Positions 26,610 through 37,629 of a stretch of DNA of 64,000 bases are shown piece after piece. Source of the stretch: Chitinophaga arvensicola (GTDB lineage Bacteria > Bacteroidota > Bacteroidia > Chitinophagales > Chitinophagaceae); assembly GCF_900110835.1 (NCBI RefSeq), contig NZ_FOJG01000002.1, positions 832,169 to 896,168 of the forward strand. Direction: 5' to 3'. The notes beneath the pieces are model-generated. The model had not been told where the DNA came from, made no database searches, and saw only the letters and a program-made list of their open reading frames with translations. Each line of letters begins with the position of its first letter. The first letter of the stretch is position 1. Position numbers and translations under genes: made by a program.

Positions 26610-29600
26610 TTATTTCATCCAGCGCAGGCATTGTGCCGCCAGATCTTCATTTTCATCAGAAATCAGTTCCTCCGGCTTCCAGTCTTTTGCCAGGGCCGAC
26701 AGGTTTATTCCTTTGTCCTTCATTTTGCGTAATGTCTGTTGCAGCTGTTTCTTTTCAGGTGCTCCAATAGCCACTGGCCTGCGAAGCAACAACTGATCAA
26801 GGCACAACCAGGTAATATTGCGCAGCAGCAATGCCTGTTCGCTGGCTGCCATCTTTTTACCGGAAGGCATATGCTTTAACAGGAACTCTGACAGGGTGCT
26901 GTATTTGTGCATATTCACCGGACCACCTTCCATGAACTTCTCTGTGCGGTCATATGCTTCCGCGTCTACGATATTGTCAGGATCTACAGGAAGAATCTGT
27001 TGTTTGTACTTCGACATACGCTGACGGCCTTTTCTATCGCGAAGCAATATGTCTTCGGGGGAATTCGTCCGGTGAGTAGCGTATGCCGCATCATCGGGTG
27101 TTGCCGCCACCGGGGCTTCCGGTATATCCGTTACCGTTACCCCTGCTGCTTTTTCAGCTACTGCTGCTTCCGGTGTTGCAGTTACAGTGTCCCTCACCAC
27201 ACGCGTATCAGTCAGTATTCTTCCGGGTACAGCGGGAATTTCATTCGACAGGCAATCTATTTCCTCCATCTGGCAACGTTGATGGAATTTGCTGTTGATC
27301 CAGCTGCCAAAATCAGATTCCCATTTATCTTTCACCTCGAAACAGGAAGGACTCACCTGGTTACAACCGGGATCAATGGCCGTATCGGAAACCGTATCCA
27401 TGGTATCTATCTGTCCAAAAAGATAGCAGATCAGGCAGCATTGGATATGTGCATCATCGCCGCACACTGGTTTACAGGCAAGGTGCTGCAACCATCTGCG
27501 ATAAAGGGTTTCAAACTCACAGAAGCTGCGCGGGCGTACCCATAGTATGTTTAACAGCACATGTGCAGGGGCTTCTTTGCGCAGCAGGTGCTCCATCATG
27601 GCCCGGGTAGTATCATTCCGGAAACGCACCGGCCAGCCAGGCAGTACGATGGTGGCTACAAAAGAATAGGGATCAGCAAATGGTATAACGGTGGTGACTA
27701 AACTCGGATGATCGGGCGGTGTATCGTAGCCAACGATCTCTTCATTCCAGGGTAGTTCACACAACGGCTCCGGTTTGGCCGGTAGTAAACACTGACAATC
27801 ATCATTATTCCTTGGCCGAAGCAGGATATGCTCTACCACATGCATGCCTTCATCATTGATAGCAGCGGCAGCACGATCGATGGCCGCCTGCATCGCAGGC
27901 AGGGAAGAATAACATTGCGGATTAAGTGCCAGTACATAGGTACCATCTACCAGTTCAATACCAAACGGACCACAACTTTCTCCCAGCGAAGGTTGATAAT
28001 TATCTGTATTGGCCAATGCCGCACAAAACCTTTTGAATTCAAGCACAGCGGCTGCTAAACAATAGTACTGCGCAGCACTTTCCCATACAATGGCGCCCGG
28101 TTTGGCAACTGGTGGCGGTGCATCGCAATTACAACCCGTTGTTTCATCGGGCAGTTCTTCCTGCGGTGTAAAACTGCTGTTATATAAGCGAAAAGAATAC
28201 GTATAGCCGTAAGCGGTTTTCTCCCTTCGTATCGGGTAATAAAGCGCCAGCTGCTGCCATTTCTTTATCCATTCGTCTTTGTCCTTATCTGATAAAACGC
28301 CGGTACCGGCAGGCTTATAATAACCGCTCAAGGTACCGTTGCCGGAAAGTTCAAAACGGGTTCCATCTTTACTGATGGCGTAATTGTTCCGGTTCCACAA
28401 CAACGATAACACCTCAAACAACCAGTCTTCCTTAGCACCCGCCGCATTCGCATCGGTAGGATATTGCCGGGCGGAATACAACACCACTTCTCCGGCAGCC
28501 AGTATTTGCAGCTGAAAATAATTGCCTGCATAAAATGGGCTTACTTCCAATGTCACCTGGCAGGTACCGGATAACTGCTGACCAATTACCTGTAGCTGTT
28601 CCAGGTATTGCGTTCTATCCGATTCTGTATTGTAGGAGTAAGGATGTACGGCGAGACGATAACCTTTTTTCACCGCCTTAAAGCTGTAACAGGAGTCGTT
28701 CTTTACTTCTCCGTAATAGGCGCTGTTACCCCATCGGGTGGCATCCAGCAATAATTCCAATCCAGTATACAAACCTTGTCCGGCAGCATCTTTCCCTTCC
28801 GTTCCCCAGGCGTCGGCAATGGAATTATAATGTGCAACACTCTCCAGTAAGACTTCATTCATTACCACCTGGTAGCGGCAACTGCATTCACTCAAACGCA
28901 CCCCGCTGTTACCGGCGTACCTGGCCAGAGCGAGGAATAGCTGTAACCCTTCACAGGCGGAAGGCATATCAGTAAAACACTCGCAGAGTTTCCAGATCCT
29001 TTCCTTCCGGGTAATATCGTACAGGCTAACCCGTAGCCGCTGTACATTACTCAGCCAATGATAGGGAAAGCTGCGCATAATATGCGGCACAATGGCCAGC
29101 AGGGCAGCGTTTCCGCCAAACTGTGTAATGGTGGCTGCGGGCACAATGGCCAGTGGTATGTTTTTCGGATCTGCTGCCGGCGTTCCTTCCAGGAGAATGC
29201 TGCTGCCGTAAGCAGCAGGATCTCCGGCAATATGTACCAGTTGCAGGTATTGCTGCTGAAAAGCACTGATGGCTTCTGCAGCCGAGCGGTAAGATTTATA
29301 GCTCCGCAAATATTCCGTTTCAACAGTGGGATAACCTGGCGCCTTGTAAGTTTTTTCAATACCCCGGATCACATAGTAATAGCTTATTGCCTGTGTCTGG
29401 GGATCTTTTACACAGGTCACCACATCCTCCCCTCCCATACAGATTTCGAGGTAATCGATTCCCTGCTGATCAATACTGCGCAGCGTACTCAGTTTATCCG
29501 TTGCCGTAGCTTTATCCGCAAAGGTTTTAGGATACCTTGCCATGCAACCCGTTTTATTAATGACGCGGTATACATAGGTATCCAGCTGATTACCATCGGT

Positions 29601-32600
29601 TCCGGTGGTGCTGGTAGCATGAATATATCCGGAGATATCAGCCGGAACGTGACCACTTCTGAGTTGCGCCATCGACAGGGCCTGTTGCAGTTTGCCGGAA
29701 GCCGCTGCGGTGGCAGTCAGTTTGGTATTCAATGCCGCATGCTGCAAAGCAGGGCGGGCGCCCTTTTCTGTTTGCAATTCCAATCCATCCAGGGAAGCTG
29801 TAAAATGATCCATGGCTGTTTGTGCCAGTTCATCGGTAGTATACTCAGTATCGCTGTTAAACGCATATGGCTTTCCTTCCATTCCCTGCAACTGCACCTT
29901 GTATTTCCAGGCAGCAGGCTGTTTCGAGTAAGATACCTGGTACAATTGTGCCTGTACAATCTGCTGAATATGCAGCACCGTATTTTCTGCCTGGAGTTCC
30001 TCATCAAACAAGCCGGGATGAGTGGCTTTTACATCGCTTCGTTCTACCAGTACTATTTCGTACCTGCCATCCGGATTTTGCCGTACCAGGTAGCTGGTGG
30101 GAGCGGCGGCCAGTTGCAACAGCAGGTGAAATTCATCAGTTGCCTGTTGCTCGCTTTTCACGAGTGTGGCAGAAGTGAACATGATAAAGGCGTCTTCTTC
30201 AATACTGATCTGCACCTGCAATTTGCCGCCTTTCTGCTGAATATTATCTGCCTGGAAAGCATCCAGGTTGATGAAGGTGGTATGTGTGGCATTAACCGGC
30301 AATAAATGAAGCGATGGCAGTTCCTGTGGGGGCGACACCTGCCAGTCGTCTTCTTTTACTTCTGCCAGCAGTGCATCAGTAGCAGCTACAGCTCCCGGCT
30401 GATCCGGATAGGCTGTATGGGAATGTAGTAGCAGCTTTCCGTCTGCACCTGTTACTTCAATAAAGTGATCATAACGGCTGATCTCTGTGGCCCCGCTGAG
30501 AGGTGGCTCCGCAAAATACGCCTGTATCTGTTGCAGGCGTTGATCCCTTTCTTCCGGCGTAGCCGCCGGGATAGCCAGGGAAGCGTACCCGGCGCTCAGG
30601 GGCACTTTTACACCGTATTCGCTTTTCACTACATCATCTGTCCGGATCAGCTTTTCCGGATGTTGCAGCTGTTGGGCCAGTTGTACCAGTGCTGCAGACG
30701 CATCCGCTGCTGTTACATAGTTCGCTGTTCTAAATAATACCTGGTCTTCCGCATCGCGGATTTCTGCGTAAAAGTAGGTTTCATAAGGTCCTACTATAAA
30801 GGGGCATAAGTAATGACGATTTCTTTTATCGATACCTGCCAGTGCGAGCACCCGTTGCTCATAACCGGAAGTATTGGAAGTATTCCATTTGTTAACGCGG
30901 TAATCGTACGCTTTCCCACGGTTGCTGCTGAACACATCGTACCCCGAAAGAAAACTCGCCTTAGCGCGCAGCCCTTTATCTGCTGCAGCCTGCCGGTCGT
31001 TGATACCATATAACACCAACGCATAATCGGTGAATGTTTCTGCAAAACGGGCCAGCAAATGATTCAGCATCGTTTCACGACGCTGCTGATACAGGGCTTT
31101 GTCTTCCACAATCTTCCGGAGGTAGCCCTGGTAATCTGCCAGGCTGAACACCACATCAAACGCATACTGATCTTTGTTGGCGGAATTCTTAAAACCAAAC
31201 GGGCGCAGGTTTTCCGTGTATGCGGCCAGGAAAATGGCCGATTGTGCCGCCTCTTTTGCCTTCTGCTGTGAAGGATAATAACGGCAGCCAAGCAATACAT
31301 AGTCCCTCCCCGGCGTGGCAATCACGAAACACCAGCAACTATCCCCGAACAGGTAAGTCGTAATGTTGGCGTTGTTATCACGGTTGGTCATATCCAGCAT
31401 CAACTGCTCAACGGCTGTATTCCGGGCAGTGAGATAGTCGAAGCTGTAATATTTATTCCGCCAGCGCTGGATCACATCCTTTTTAACGGTAACGCCCGTA
31501 TGTAGTTCATTCAGGATTTCCCGCGCTACCGGCAGCATCAGGGTATCATTTTGTTTCCAGCCCAGATCGGCATAGAAACCGCCCTGCTGAAAACGTAATA
31601 GTTTGTCGAGGTCGGGAACATCGGTGATGCCACCGCTGAAATAAGTCTGGGGAGTAGCATCCGGCGACATGGAAAAAAGATCCCGGAGGTGTTGTAATTG
31701 CCCAAGATAATCAGCCAGCAGCTGATCAAAGAACAACAGGAAGCCTTTCAGCTGCCATGCCTGCACTTTACGCAGCGGCGAAGCATCGTTGCCCAGTTCT
31801 CCGTCGCCGATCCCATATACCCTGGGAAAATCGCGTTGCAGGGAGTAATAGTTGCCGAGGTCTTCCCGGTAAAATCCAGCCGGCACCGGCTGATCCAGGT
31901 AGGCGGAAGTAGCCTCGTACCATACTTTGGTCCCATTCAGCAAAGCGCCGTTTAAATATTGCTGCAGATTATTACCATCAAAAGTAAAGGTGGCACTGCC
32001 GCGTTTAAATACAAAACGGCTGAGCGCCAGCGACAACACCGGCAGATGCCCTGTCAGCAATGGGAGAATCCAGGCTTTGCCCAGCGTGGAAGCCGACGGC
32101 GAAGTACTGCCACTCACGTAACCGGCTATACTGAGACCGGAAACAGTGGCAATTCCCGCTACGTCAAACATCACATGATATACGTCGGACACGTGTATTT
32201 CGGTGGGCCGGGTGATGGCATTCAGTTCGGTGGTGTCAATGAAACCATGACTGCCGGCAGCGTAAGCCCTGCCCGCAAAAATATCTTCCATCGCCACCTG
32301 CTTTTCCTGTAACATCTGTTGCAGGGTATAAAAGGTCACCCGGGGAGAGAAAAAGTTATAGAGCCTTAACACCAGTTCATTCAGTACTGTAGTCAGGTCT
32401 GCCCCCTCTTCCAGCTGAATTTCTGTGCACACACCTATCTCCTCGTGACACAGGATAGTAATATTGTAAAAATCTTCACACAGGTTACGGTGCGCCATCA
32501 ACGCCCTGCGAATCTTTTCTTTCAGATCACTGAGCGCCTGCGCTCTCTCCTGGCTGTCTTCCGGCAGCGTTTCCGGTTCAATGAAAATATTGTATAAGCC

Positions 32601-33092
32601 ATTTAATTCCACCAGGGTGATATCGTCCTGATACCCTTCCTGAAAGTCCTTTCCACGGCACATAAGACTATTCTCTCCTGCTGCCGACCAATGTATTTCA
32701 GGTGGTACATCGCCGGCGATTTCCAGCCATGCATTGCGCACACCATCAATATCCATCAGCAATTTTCGGTAATCGGTGATGGTGAGTGGGTTCACGGTCA
32801 GTATCCGTGCGGGAGTGAAAAAATTGTCTTCTTTCTGCGCACCACCGGGATTCATACTCAGCAGGTCTTCAAAAGGCAAACTGGTTCTGTATCCCATGTC
32901 CAGCAGCGAATAACACAGCACTTCGAGGATGGTGATGCCCGGATCATGCGCGTTATGATCTGTCCAGATCTTACCGGAAAGTTGGCCCAGGTAGCCGATG
33001 CCTTCACTCCGGAGTGTTTCAAAATCCAGCTCCGTTGGAAATGCAGGATCATTTTTTTTGATCACATTTTTTGTATTGATGTCCTCAGCCAT
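26610..33092 (-). CDS. Giant eCIS baseplate protein (Afp12-like) with internal repeats
   Basis: 2160 residues, about twice the usual Afp12 size. The N-terminus has the family hallmark WTDHNAHDPGITILEVLCYS (43-62) and the following FFTPARILTVNPLTITDYR region; a late HVVEHILLRPR (1751-1761) is also typical. Between about 587 and 1745 roughly ten degenerate units share the layout of a two-stranded segment, Ser-x-x-Tyr and a helix with spaced alanines, e.g. YFYAEIRDAEDQVLF at 773 and YFQLQILAAGEVVLYSARQY at 1525. These resemble YegP/DUF1508 repeats. The tail (1950-2010) is a low-complexity Ala/Thr/Val linker. It is a wedge component of the baseplate; the repeats may be an outer elaboration that replaces missing fibres. 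Confidence 0.88.
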   Translation of the reverse strand: MAEDINTKNVIKKNDPAFPTELDFETLRSEGIGYLGQLSGKIWTDHNAHDPGITILEVLCYSLLDMGYRTSLPFEDLLSMNPGGAQKEDNFFTPARILTVNPLTITDYRKLLMDIDGVRNAWLEIAGDVPPEIHWSAAGENSLMCRGKDFQEGYQDDITLVELNGLYNIFIEPETLPEDSQERAQALSDLKEKIRRALMAHRNLCEDFYNITILCHEEIGVCTEIQLEEGADLTTVLNELVLRLYNFFSPRVTFYTLQQMLQEKQVAMEDIFAGRAYAAGSHGFIDTTELNAITRPTEIHVSDVYHVMFDVAGIATVSGLSIAGYVSGSTSPSASTLGKAWILPLLTGHLPVLSLALSRFVFKRGSATFTFDGNNLQQYLNGALLNGTKVWYEATSAYLDQPVPAGFYREDLGNYYSLQRDFPRVYGIGDGELGNDASPLRKVQAWQLKGFLLFFDQLLADYLGQLQHLRDLFSMSPDATPQTYFSGGITDVPDLDKLLRFQQGGFYADLGWKQNDTLMLPVAREILNELHTGVTVKKDVIQRWRNKYYSFDYLTARNTAVEQLMLDMTNRDNNANITTYLFGDSCWCFVIATPGRDYVLLGCRYYPSQQKAKEAAQSAIFLAAYTENLRPFGFKNSANKDQYAFDVVFSLADYQGYLRKIVEDKALYQQRRETMLNHLLARFAETFTDYALVLYGINDRQAAADKGLRAKASFLSGYDVFSSNRGKAYDYRVNKWNTSNTSGYEQRVLALAGIDKRNRHYLCPFIVGPYETYFYAEIRDAEDQVLFRTANYVTAADASAALVQLAQQLQHPEKLIRTDDVVKSEYGVKVPLSAGYASLAIPAATPEERDQRLQQIQAYFAEPPLSGATEISRYDHFIEVTGADGKLLLHSHTAYPDQPGAVAATDALLAEVKEDDWQVSPPQELPSLHLLPVNATHTTFINLDAFQADNIQQKGGKLQVQISIEEDAFIMFTSATLVKSEQQATDEFHLLLQLAAAPTSYLVRQNPDGRYEIVLVERSDVKATHPGLFDEELQAENTVLHIQQIVQAQLYQVSYSKQPAAWKYKVQLQGMEGKPYAFNSDTEYTTDELAQTAMDHFTASLDGLELQTEKGARPALQHAALNTKLTATAAASGKLQQALSMAQLRSGHVPADISGYIHATSTTGTDGNQLDTYVYRVINKTGCMARYPKTFADKATATDKLSTLRSIDQQGIDYLEICMGGEDVVTCVKDPQTQAISYYYVIRGIEKTYKAPGYPTVETEYLRSYKSYRSAAEAISAFQQQYLQLVHIAGDPAAYGSSILLEGTPAADPKNIPLAIVPAATITQFGGNAALLAIVPHIMRSFPYHWLSNVQRLRVSLYDITRKERIWKLCECFTDMPSACEGLQLFLALARYAGNSGVRLSECSCRYQVVMNEVLLESVAHYNSIADAWGTEGKDAAGQGLYTGLELLLDATRWGNSAYYGEVKNDSCYSFKAVKKGYRLAVHPYSYNTESDRTQYLEQLQVIGQQLSGTCQVTLEVSPFYAGNYFQLQILAAGEVVLYSARQYPTDANAAGAKEDWLFEVLSLLWNRNNYAISKDGTRFELSGNGTLSGYYKPAGTGVLSDKDKDEWIKKWQQLALYYPIRREKTAYGYTYSFRLYNSSFTPQEELPDETTGCNCDAPPPVAKPGAIVWESAAQYYCLAAAVLEFKRFCAALANTDNYQPSLGESCGPFGIELVDGTYVLALNPQCYSSLPAMQAAIDRAAAAINDEGMHVVEHILLRPRNNDDCQCLLPAKPEPLCELPWNEEIVGYDTPPDHPSLVTTVIPFADPYSFVATIVLPGWPVRFRNDTTRAMMEHLLRKEAPAHVLLNILWVRPRSFCEFETLYRRWLQHLACKPVCGDDAHIQCCLICYLFGQIDTMDTVSDTAIDPGCNQVSPSCFEVKDKWESDFGSWINSKFHQRCQMEEIDCLSNEIPAVPGRILTDTRVVRDTVTATPEAAVAEKAAGVTVTDIPEAPVAATPDDAAYATHRTNSPEDILLRDRKGRQRMSKYKQQILPVDPDNIVDAEAYDRTEKFMEGGPVNMHKYSTLSEFLLKHMPSGKKMAASEQALLLRNITWLCLDQLLLRRPVAIGAPEKKQLQQTLRKMKDKGINLSALAKDWKPEELISDENEDLAAQCLRWMK

Positions 33093-33102
33093 AACAATGT
33101 AA

Positions 33103-36100
33103 TTAGTTGATGATAGGACCTTGTGGCTCTTCAGGCGGCGCCTGTATTGCCTTACAAGGTGGTATCAGGGGTTCCGGAATGTTGCAGTCGGTTTCCTGCG
33201 GGGCTTCATAGATAGCGGCATCGCGGCAGTCCCCGGTCTTTTCTAAGCTCACGTTGATATCGCCACTTACCAGGATAGAACGGGGCGTGTGTGGTTCCAT
33301 ATCCGCAGCTGGCGAAGACTCCAGTTCATGCTGCATCGTCAGACAAATAACATAGTCCACATAATCCAGCTGCTCTACAAATCTCACCACATCAGCCTGG
33401 TGCACGATCTGACCAAAGGATAGTTTATCCAGCTTTCCTATCGCCCAGGGGGCGAAAAATTCCTGCAGGTCTGTTTTCAGCTTATCCGTATAGTATTTCT
33501 CGTCTTTTCCTTTATAGATTTTTATAGTGATATCCACTTTCACCTTTTCATACCTTGGATTCGTCACTTTGAGTCTTACGAACGGCGAAGAACGTTGCTT
33601 CAGATAGGTATGTATTTTCTCCAGTAAACTCAACGGCACCTTGGGTTCCATGAGATTACCCGCTGAGAGCTGCCGCAGATCAGGGATCACCGCTACTACA
33701 ATATAACCGCCGGCAGCAATACAATCCCGCTGGTATTTAATCGCGCCCAACCCCAGGGTATGGTTCACACATTTTGCTTTATAAAGTTGCGGAAAAGCTT
33801 CCAGCGTAAGTCTTTCGTAATCGAACGACTGTATAGCCCGTCCCTTATGCCGCAGGTGTTCACTGACGCGGATATAAAAGTGTCCGTCTGCTTCCGGCAA
33901 ACGGCCGTTGAAGCCATCATAAGGTTGCGTCACTGTTTTGATATGTGCATCCGCATCCGCGAGTTTGGTGATGCCACCGGCCTTCAATACTTCACCCAGG
34001 CGCATCACATCGTTTTCCGGCATCACACTAAAGGTGGCAAGCACCGCTTGTGTATGCACACCAATGGTTTCACAGATCGCCTGTACATTTTCCCCGATAG
34101 CGGCTTTCAACCAATACGTACCGGCAGGCATGATGGTATTGACGGTATTGATATCGCCGGGTACAGCAATATTGATGACGCCTGAACGCGTAAGTTCATC
34201 GGTATCGTCTTTAATCACCTCAAAGCCTTTACGCAATGGTTTCCAGCTATTGCTGGCCAGGTAGTACCAGTTCACCGTTGCTTTATCGGATTCGGAATCT
34301 GCGGTGGCTTCTGCCAGTTGGAACAGGAGATTCAGGTTGCCGTAGGGTTGCAGTTTACTCAACCCCACAAACAAAGTACCTTCATCACAAAATACCGGCA
34401 GCAAAGGAGGTGTCAGTTCCAGCACTTCTTCTTTGAAGGTATCTTCAAAAGGATAGAGGTGCAGCAACTGTACATCTTCCCTGATAGCAGTAGCACTGTA
34501 ATCAAGGGAAATCTGGCTGATAACGGGCGTCCAGGGTTCATTGGGAATAATGGCAGACAAGGTGTCGGTATCGGTCACCGATGTTTTGATGGAATCCAGT
34601 TTCTTTTTCACGTCGTCTGCCAGCCAGGTAAGTCCTTTGAAGCCTTCAAAGAAACCATGGCGCACAGGAAAGTCGGGCGCATTCGGTCCCCTGGAAATGT
34701 AGCGGATAGTTAATGCATCCACGGCAGGCGGATGCCAGACCCAGGGCGACAAACCGTCGCCGGGGATCATGCTGTCCAGCCCACGCGCAGGATCATTGAT
34801 ATATTTATTCAGGCTGTCAGCATCAGTGGAGGCATCATCTACCAATTGTTTCAGCTCTTTCAAATTAAATACCACCGGCGCTCCTACTGAATTGTAATAA
34901 GCGGCGGTATCGATCCGGTTCTTTGGGTCTTTGGGATTGTCCAGCAGGCGGTTGAAGGCGGTCATTTGCCTGGCCAGCACAAATGCATAGTCCTTATGTA
35001 GAAAATCCTGGTTAGAGAGTGTTATTTTGGCAAAATAATCACGGGTATCGGCATTATATCTGGCTACTTTATCGCTTGTGAGACTGAATTCAGTTTTATA
35101 GCTCGCGTCTGCGGGCTTAGCCAGGGCTGTCGAATAACCATATACTTTACCGGGGTCACAGGTATTATCTCCAGCCGGCTGGAAAAGTGCCTCAGGTCCC
35201 GCGCTGCTTTCAAACCATTTGCCATCCTGCAAAACATATTTACGGACCTTAAAATCAGCTTCCAGCAAGCCTCCCTGTATGTAGCCACCATAGTAAGTGG
35301 CAAAATTCGACGGCTTATCCTTCCAGTTCATATTCACATTCACATGATCCCATTTCTTCCCGAATATTTCCGTAGAGCCGATGTAGAAACTCGGACCTTT
35401 AGCCAATGTCGAAAATTTCTTCTTCCCATCCAGTATCTCAAAATCAATAAGCGAAGGACGGGTACCAAAGGGATAAACAGGTGCATTTACATCCTGTACG
35501 GTTTCGTCATTTTGTACAATAATATTTTTAACTCCGCAAACATCTACTTTGATGGTAACATCGGAAATGCGGAAATCGCGGAGGAAATGATACAGTGCAA
35601 TAGCGGTGGCGGTATTCTCCTGCTGCCGCTCCAGTACGCAGCGGTTACAATCCTGGCCGCCCACGTCATCAAGAAACTCATCCAGGTCCAGCTTTATCTG
35701 CTGATCTACTTCCACCCGTAATACCGGTAAGGTGGTATTATAATTTCCGTTGAGTGCTTTCTTATCATAAAAAGTCACCGCAGGAACTTCCGGTGGTAAA
35801 GTGACCACCAATGTGAGCTTATAACCAGGGGCAGTTTTTGCAATACTAATAACGGCTAGTTCCGGTGGTGCAATCCATTCCTTCTCGCCGCTAAAAAACA
35901 GCTGGAATACCTTGCGTTTTTTAAACAGCACTTTTACAGCTGCGGGTAAATTATTTATGATATTTAATTGCGTTGCATGGTCTGGATTTCCATCGATCAG
36001 CACGGCCCTGGCGCCATCTCCGGCAAATTCTGTTTTCGACAGCGTATCGCGCAATGTACCAATGCTATCGGAGTTTACACCCATTTGCTCCGCCTGTGCA

Positions 36101-37587
36101 ATAAGGTCATCCGATAAGAAAATATAGGTATTGGAGAGCACCTTCTGCAACTCGTTCAGATAGCCGTTATCAAAGAGTAATACGCCTTCGGGAGATGTGG
36201 GGCAATTACCCGTTTCCGGAATAATAATACAATCAATGTTCACCGTAATTTTGCGGGTTCCTTCCTGTAGTAATAACACCGGGGACGCCAGCATAAAACC
36301 TAAACGGGCATAAGGATGCTGTACCGGTTGTGTTTTACCCGGGGCAATAAATTTACTGTAGCGGGAACCGGCGGTAAACCAGTTCTTCGGCGCGCCGTCC
36401 TGAAAGGGCTTACTCACACCATCCGCCATATTGGCCTGGGTAGCGATATATACTCCTTCTATAAAATCTTTTTCATAGCACAGCGTTTGCCCGTTCTGTT
36501 GCTTCTTTCTGAAGGCTGTCAGCGGGTTTACATACAGGGTGCGTAAACTGGAGATGATGGCATTGTCTACCACAATTTCATCTGCCAGCTGAAACAGCAC
36601 ATCAGATTTATTTTTATCCTTCCCATCGCGGAGGGAAGTACCTTTTGGCAGCAGGTATTGCGGGAAAGGTTGCTGCAGCTCAAACACCACATGCGCCTGA
36701 TCCGGCGTGAGGGGTTTAGGAACCAGTCCCAGTACCCGCTGGAAGAAAAAGTCGAGATGTTTCTGGGTAAACCCGTTCAGTTGCTCCTGTGTATGACCAA
36801 AAAGATACAGGAAAGCAAAGAGCAGTCCCAGGTGCGGTGTATGTTGCTGTTTATAGGTTTCATTCAGGGGTTGCAGGCTTTCCGCAATGCTGTCCGGCGC
36901 CAGTGCGGCAATCGCGGCAACGGCATCTATAAATGGCTGAAACACGGACTGGTAAGCCTGTAACAGCAGCAGCGCCTTCTCCCGGGAGGTGGCGGCATAC
37001 TGAAAACTCTCATTCCATTCCAGGTAGGAAAACACCGGATCAATGTTCCAGATGTCGTTGTTCTTTATTTCTGAAAGGTCGAGCGGGCGCACACAAAAAT
37101 GCTTTACGGCGCCATTGGTAAATTGGATAAAACGGGACAAGGGTGTCCGTAACTTCTGCTGGATAATAGCTTCTATCTTACGTTCCATGGCCAGGCCGGT
37201 ACCATGAAAACTCACCTGCCACTGTGCAACGGGCACAATAACATCATAATATAAAAAGTCGATCAGGAGTTGAATGGTATCTTTTACGGGGTGTGCATAT
37301 ACCTGTTTTACATATCCTTCAAAATCGTCGTTTAACTGGCTGGTATTTGTTTTTGCCAGTTGCGCCAGCAGGAACGGGAGGCTGTTCCGGAAAAAAGGCT
37401 GCCAGTCGCTGATCAGCGTGGCGCCCTGGTATTGATAATAATTGACCTGCGGCGCCATCTGTACAAAATAATGGAGCAGGTCGGCGAGCTTTCTCCCGTC
37501 TATCGGTGCGGAGGCTGCATCCAGGGCCGGTAGTTGCCGGTTACGCTGGCTGATGCCTGGTTCATATTGAAAAGGATGTACGATCAT
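33103..37587 (-). CDS. eCIS baseplate protein, J/gp6-like (Afp11-like)
   Basis: 1494 residues. The central part carries baseplate features (YPFGTRPSLIDFEILDG, NMNWKDKPSNFATYYGGY) and the C-terminal quarter has the J-like signature RVSEHLRHKGRAIQSFDYE and VVAVIPDLRQLSAGN, followed by a domain with SSPFVRLKVTNPRYEKVKV. This is the layout of Afp11-type proteins, which together with Afp12 form the wedges around the spike hub. It is longer than classical Afp11 by several hundred residues, mostly in the N-terminal region (1-350), which is helical and specific to Bacteroidota systems. The next gene starts 10 bases after its stop. Confidence 0.88.
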   Translation of the reverse strand: MIVHPFQYEPGISQRNRQLPALDAASAPIDGRKLADLLHYFVQMAPQVNYYQYQGATLISDWQPFFRNSLPFLLAQLAKTNTSQLNDDFEGYVKQVYAHPVKDTIQLLIDFLYYDVIVPVAQWQVSFHGTGLAMERKIEAIIQQKLRTPLSRFIQFTNGAVKHFCVRPLDLSEIKNNDIWNIDPVFSYLEWNESFQYAATSREKALLLLQAYQSVFQPFIDAVAAIAALAPDSIAESLQPLNETYKQQHTPHLGLLFAFLYLFGHTQEQLNGFTQKHLDFFFQRVLGLVPKPLTPDQAHVVFELQQPFPQYLLPKGTSLRDGKDKNKSDVLFQLADEIVVDNAIISSLRTLYVNPLTAFRKKQQNGQTLCYEKDFIEGVYIATQANMADGVSKPFQDGAPKNWFTAGSRYSKFIAPGKTQPVQHPYARLGFMLASPVLLLQEGTRKITVNIDCIIIPETGNCPTSPEGVLLFDNGYLNELQKVLSNTYIFLSDDLIAQAEQMGVNSDSIGTLRDTLSKTEFAGDGARAVLIDGNPDHATQLNIINNLPAAVKVLFKKRKVFQLFFSGEKEWIAPPELAVISIAKTAPGYKLTLVVTLPPEVPAVTFYDKKALNGNYNTTLPVLRVEVDQQIKLDLDEFLDDVGGQDCNRCVLERQQENTATAIALYHFLRDFRISDVTIKVDVCGVKNIIVQNDETVQDVNAPVYPFGTRPSLIDFEILDGKKKFSTLAKGPSFYIGSTEIFGKKWDHVNVNMNWKDKPSNFATYYGGYIQGGLLEADFKVRKYVLQDGKWFESSAGPEALFQPAGDNTCDPGKVYGYSTALAKPADASYKTEFSLTSDKVARYNADTRDYFAKITLSNQDFLHKDYAFVLARQMTAFNRLLDNPKDPKNRIDTAAYYNSVGAPVVFNLKELKQLVDDASTDADSLNKYINDPARGLDSMIPGDGLSPWVWHPPAVDALTIRYISRGPNAPDFPVRHGFFEGFKGLTWLADDVKKKLDSIKTSVTDTDTLSAIIPNEPWTPVISQISLDYSATAIREDVQLLHLYPFEDTFKEEVLELTPPLLPVFCDEGTLFVGLSKLQPYGNLNLLFQLAEATADSESDKATVNWYYLASNSWKPLRKGFEVIKDDTDELTRSGVINIAVPGDINTVNTIMPAGTYWLKAAIGENVQAICETIGVHTQAVLATFSVMPENDVMRLGEVLKAGGITKLADADAHIKTVTQPYDGFNGRLPEADGHFYIRVSEHLRHKGRAIQSFDYERLTLEAFPQLYKAKCVNHTLGLGAIKYQRDCIAAGGYIVVAVIPDLRQLSAGNLMEPKVPLSLLEKIHTYLKQRSSPFVRLKVTNPRYEKVKVDITIKIYKGKDEKYYTDKLKTDLQEFFAPWAIGKLDKLSFGQIVHQADVVRFVEQLDYVDYVICLTMQHELESSPAADMEPHTPRSILVSGDINVSLEKTGDCRDAAIYEAPQETDCNIPEPLIPPCKAIQAPPEEPQGPIIN

Positions 37588-37629
37588 GATTTAACTGATT
37601 AATTGATGGCCCTGTTACCGTGGTGGCGG

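Noticed and set aside
29058..30305. 415-codon open frame on the plus strand inside the giant baseplate gene
   Set aside because: It is antisense to a gene with clear family motifs, its translation has no domain or sensible composition, and it arises from the codon bias of the opposite strand.
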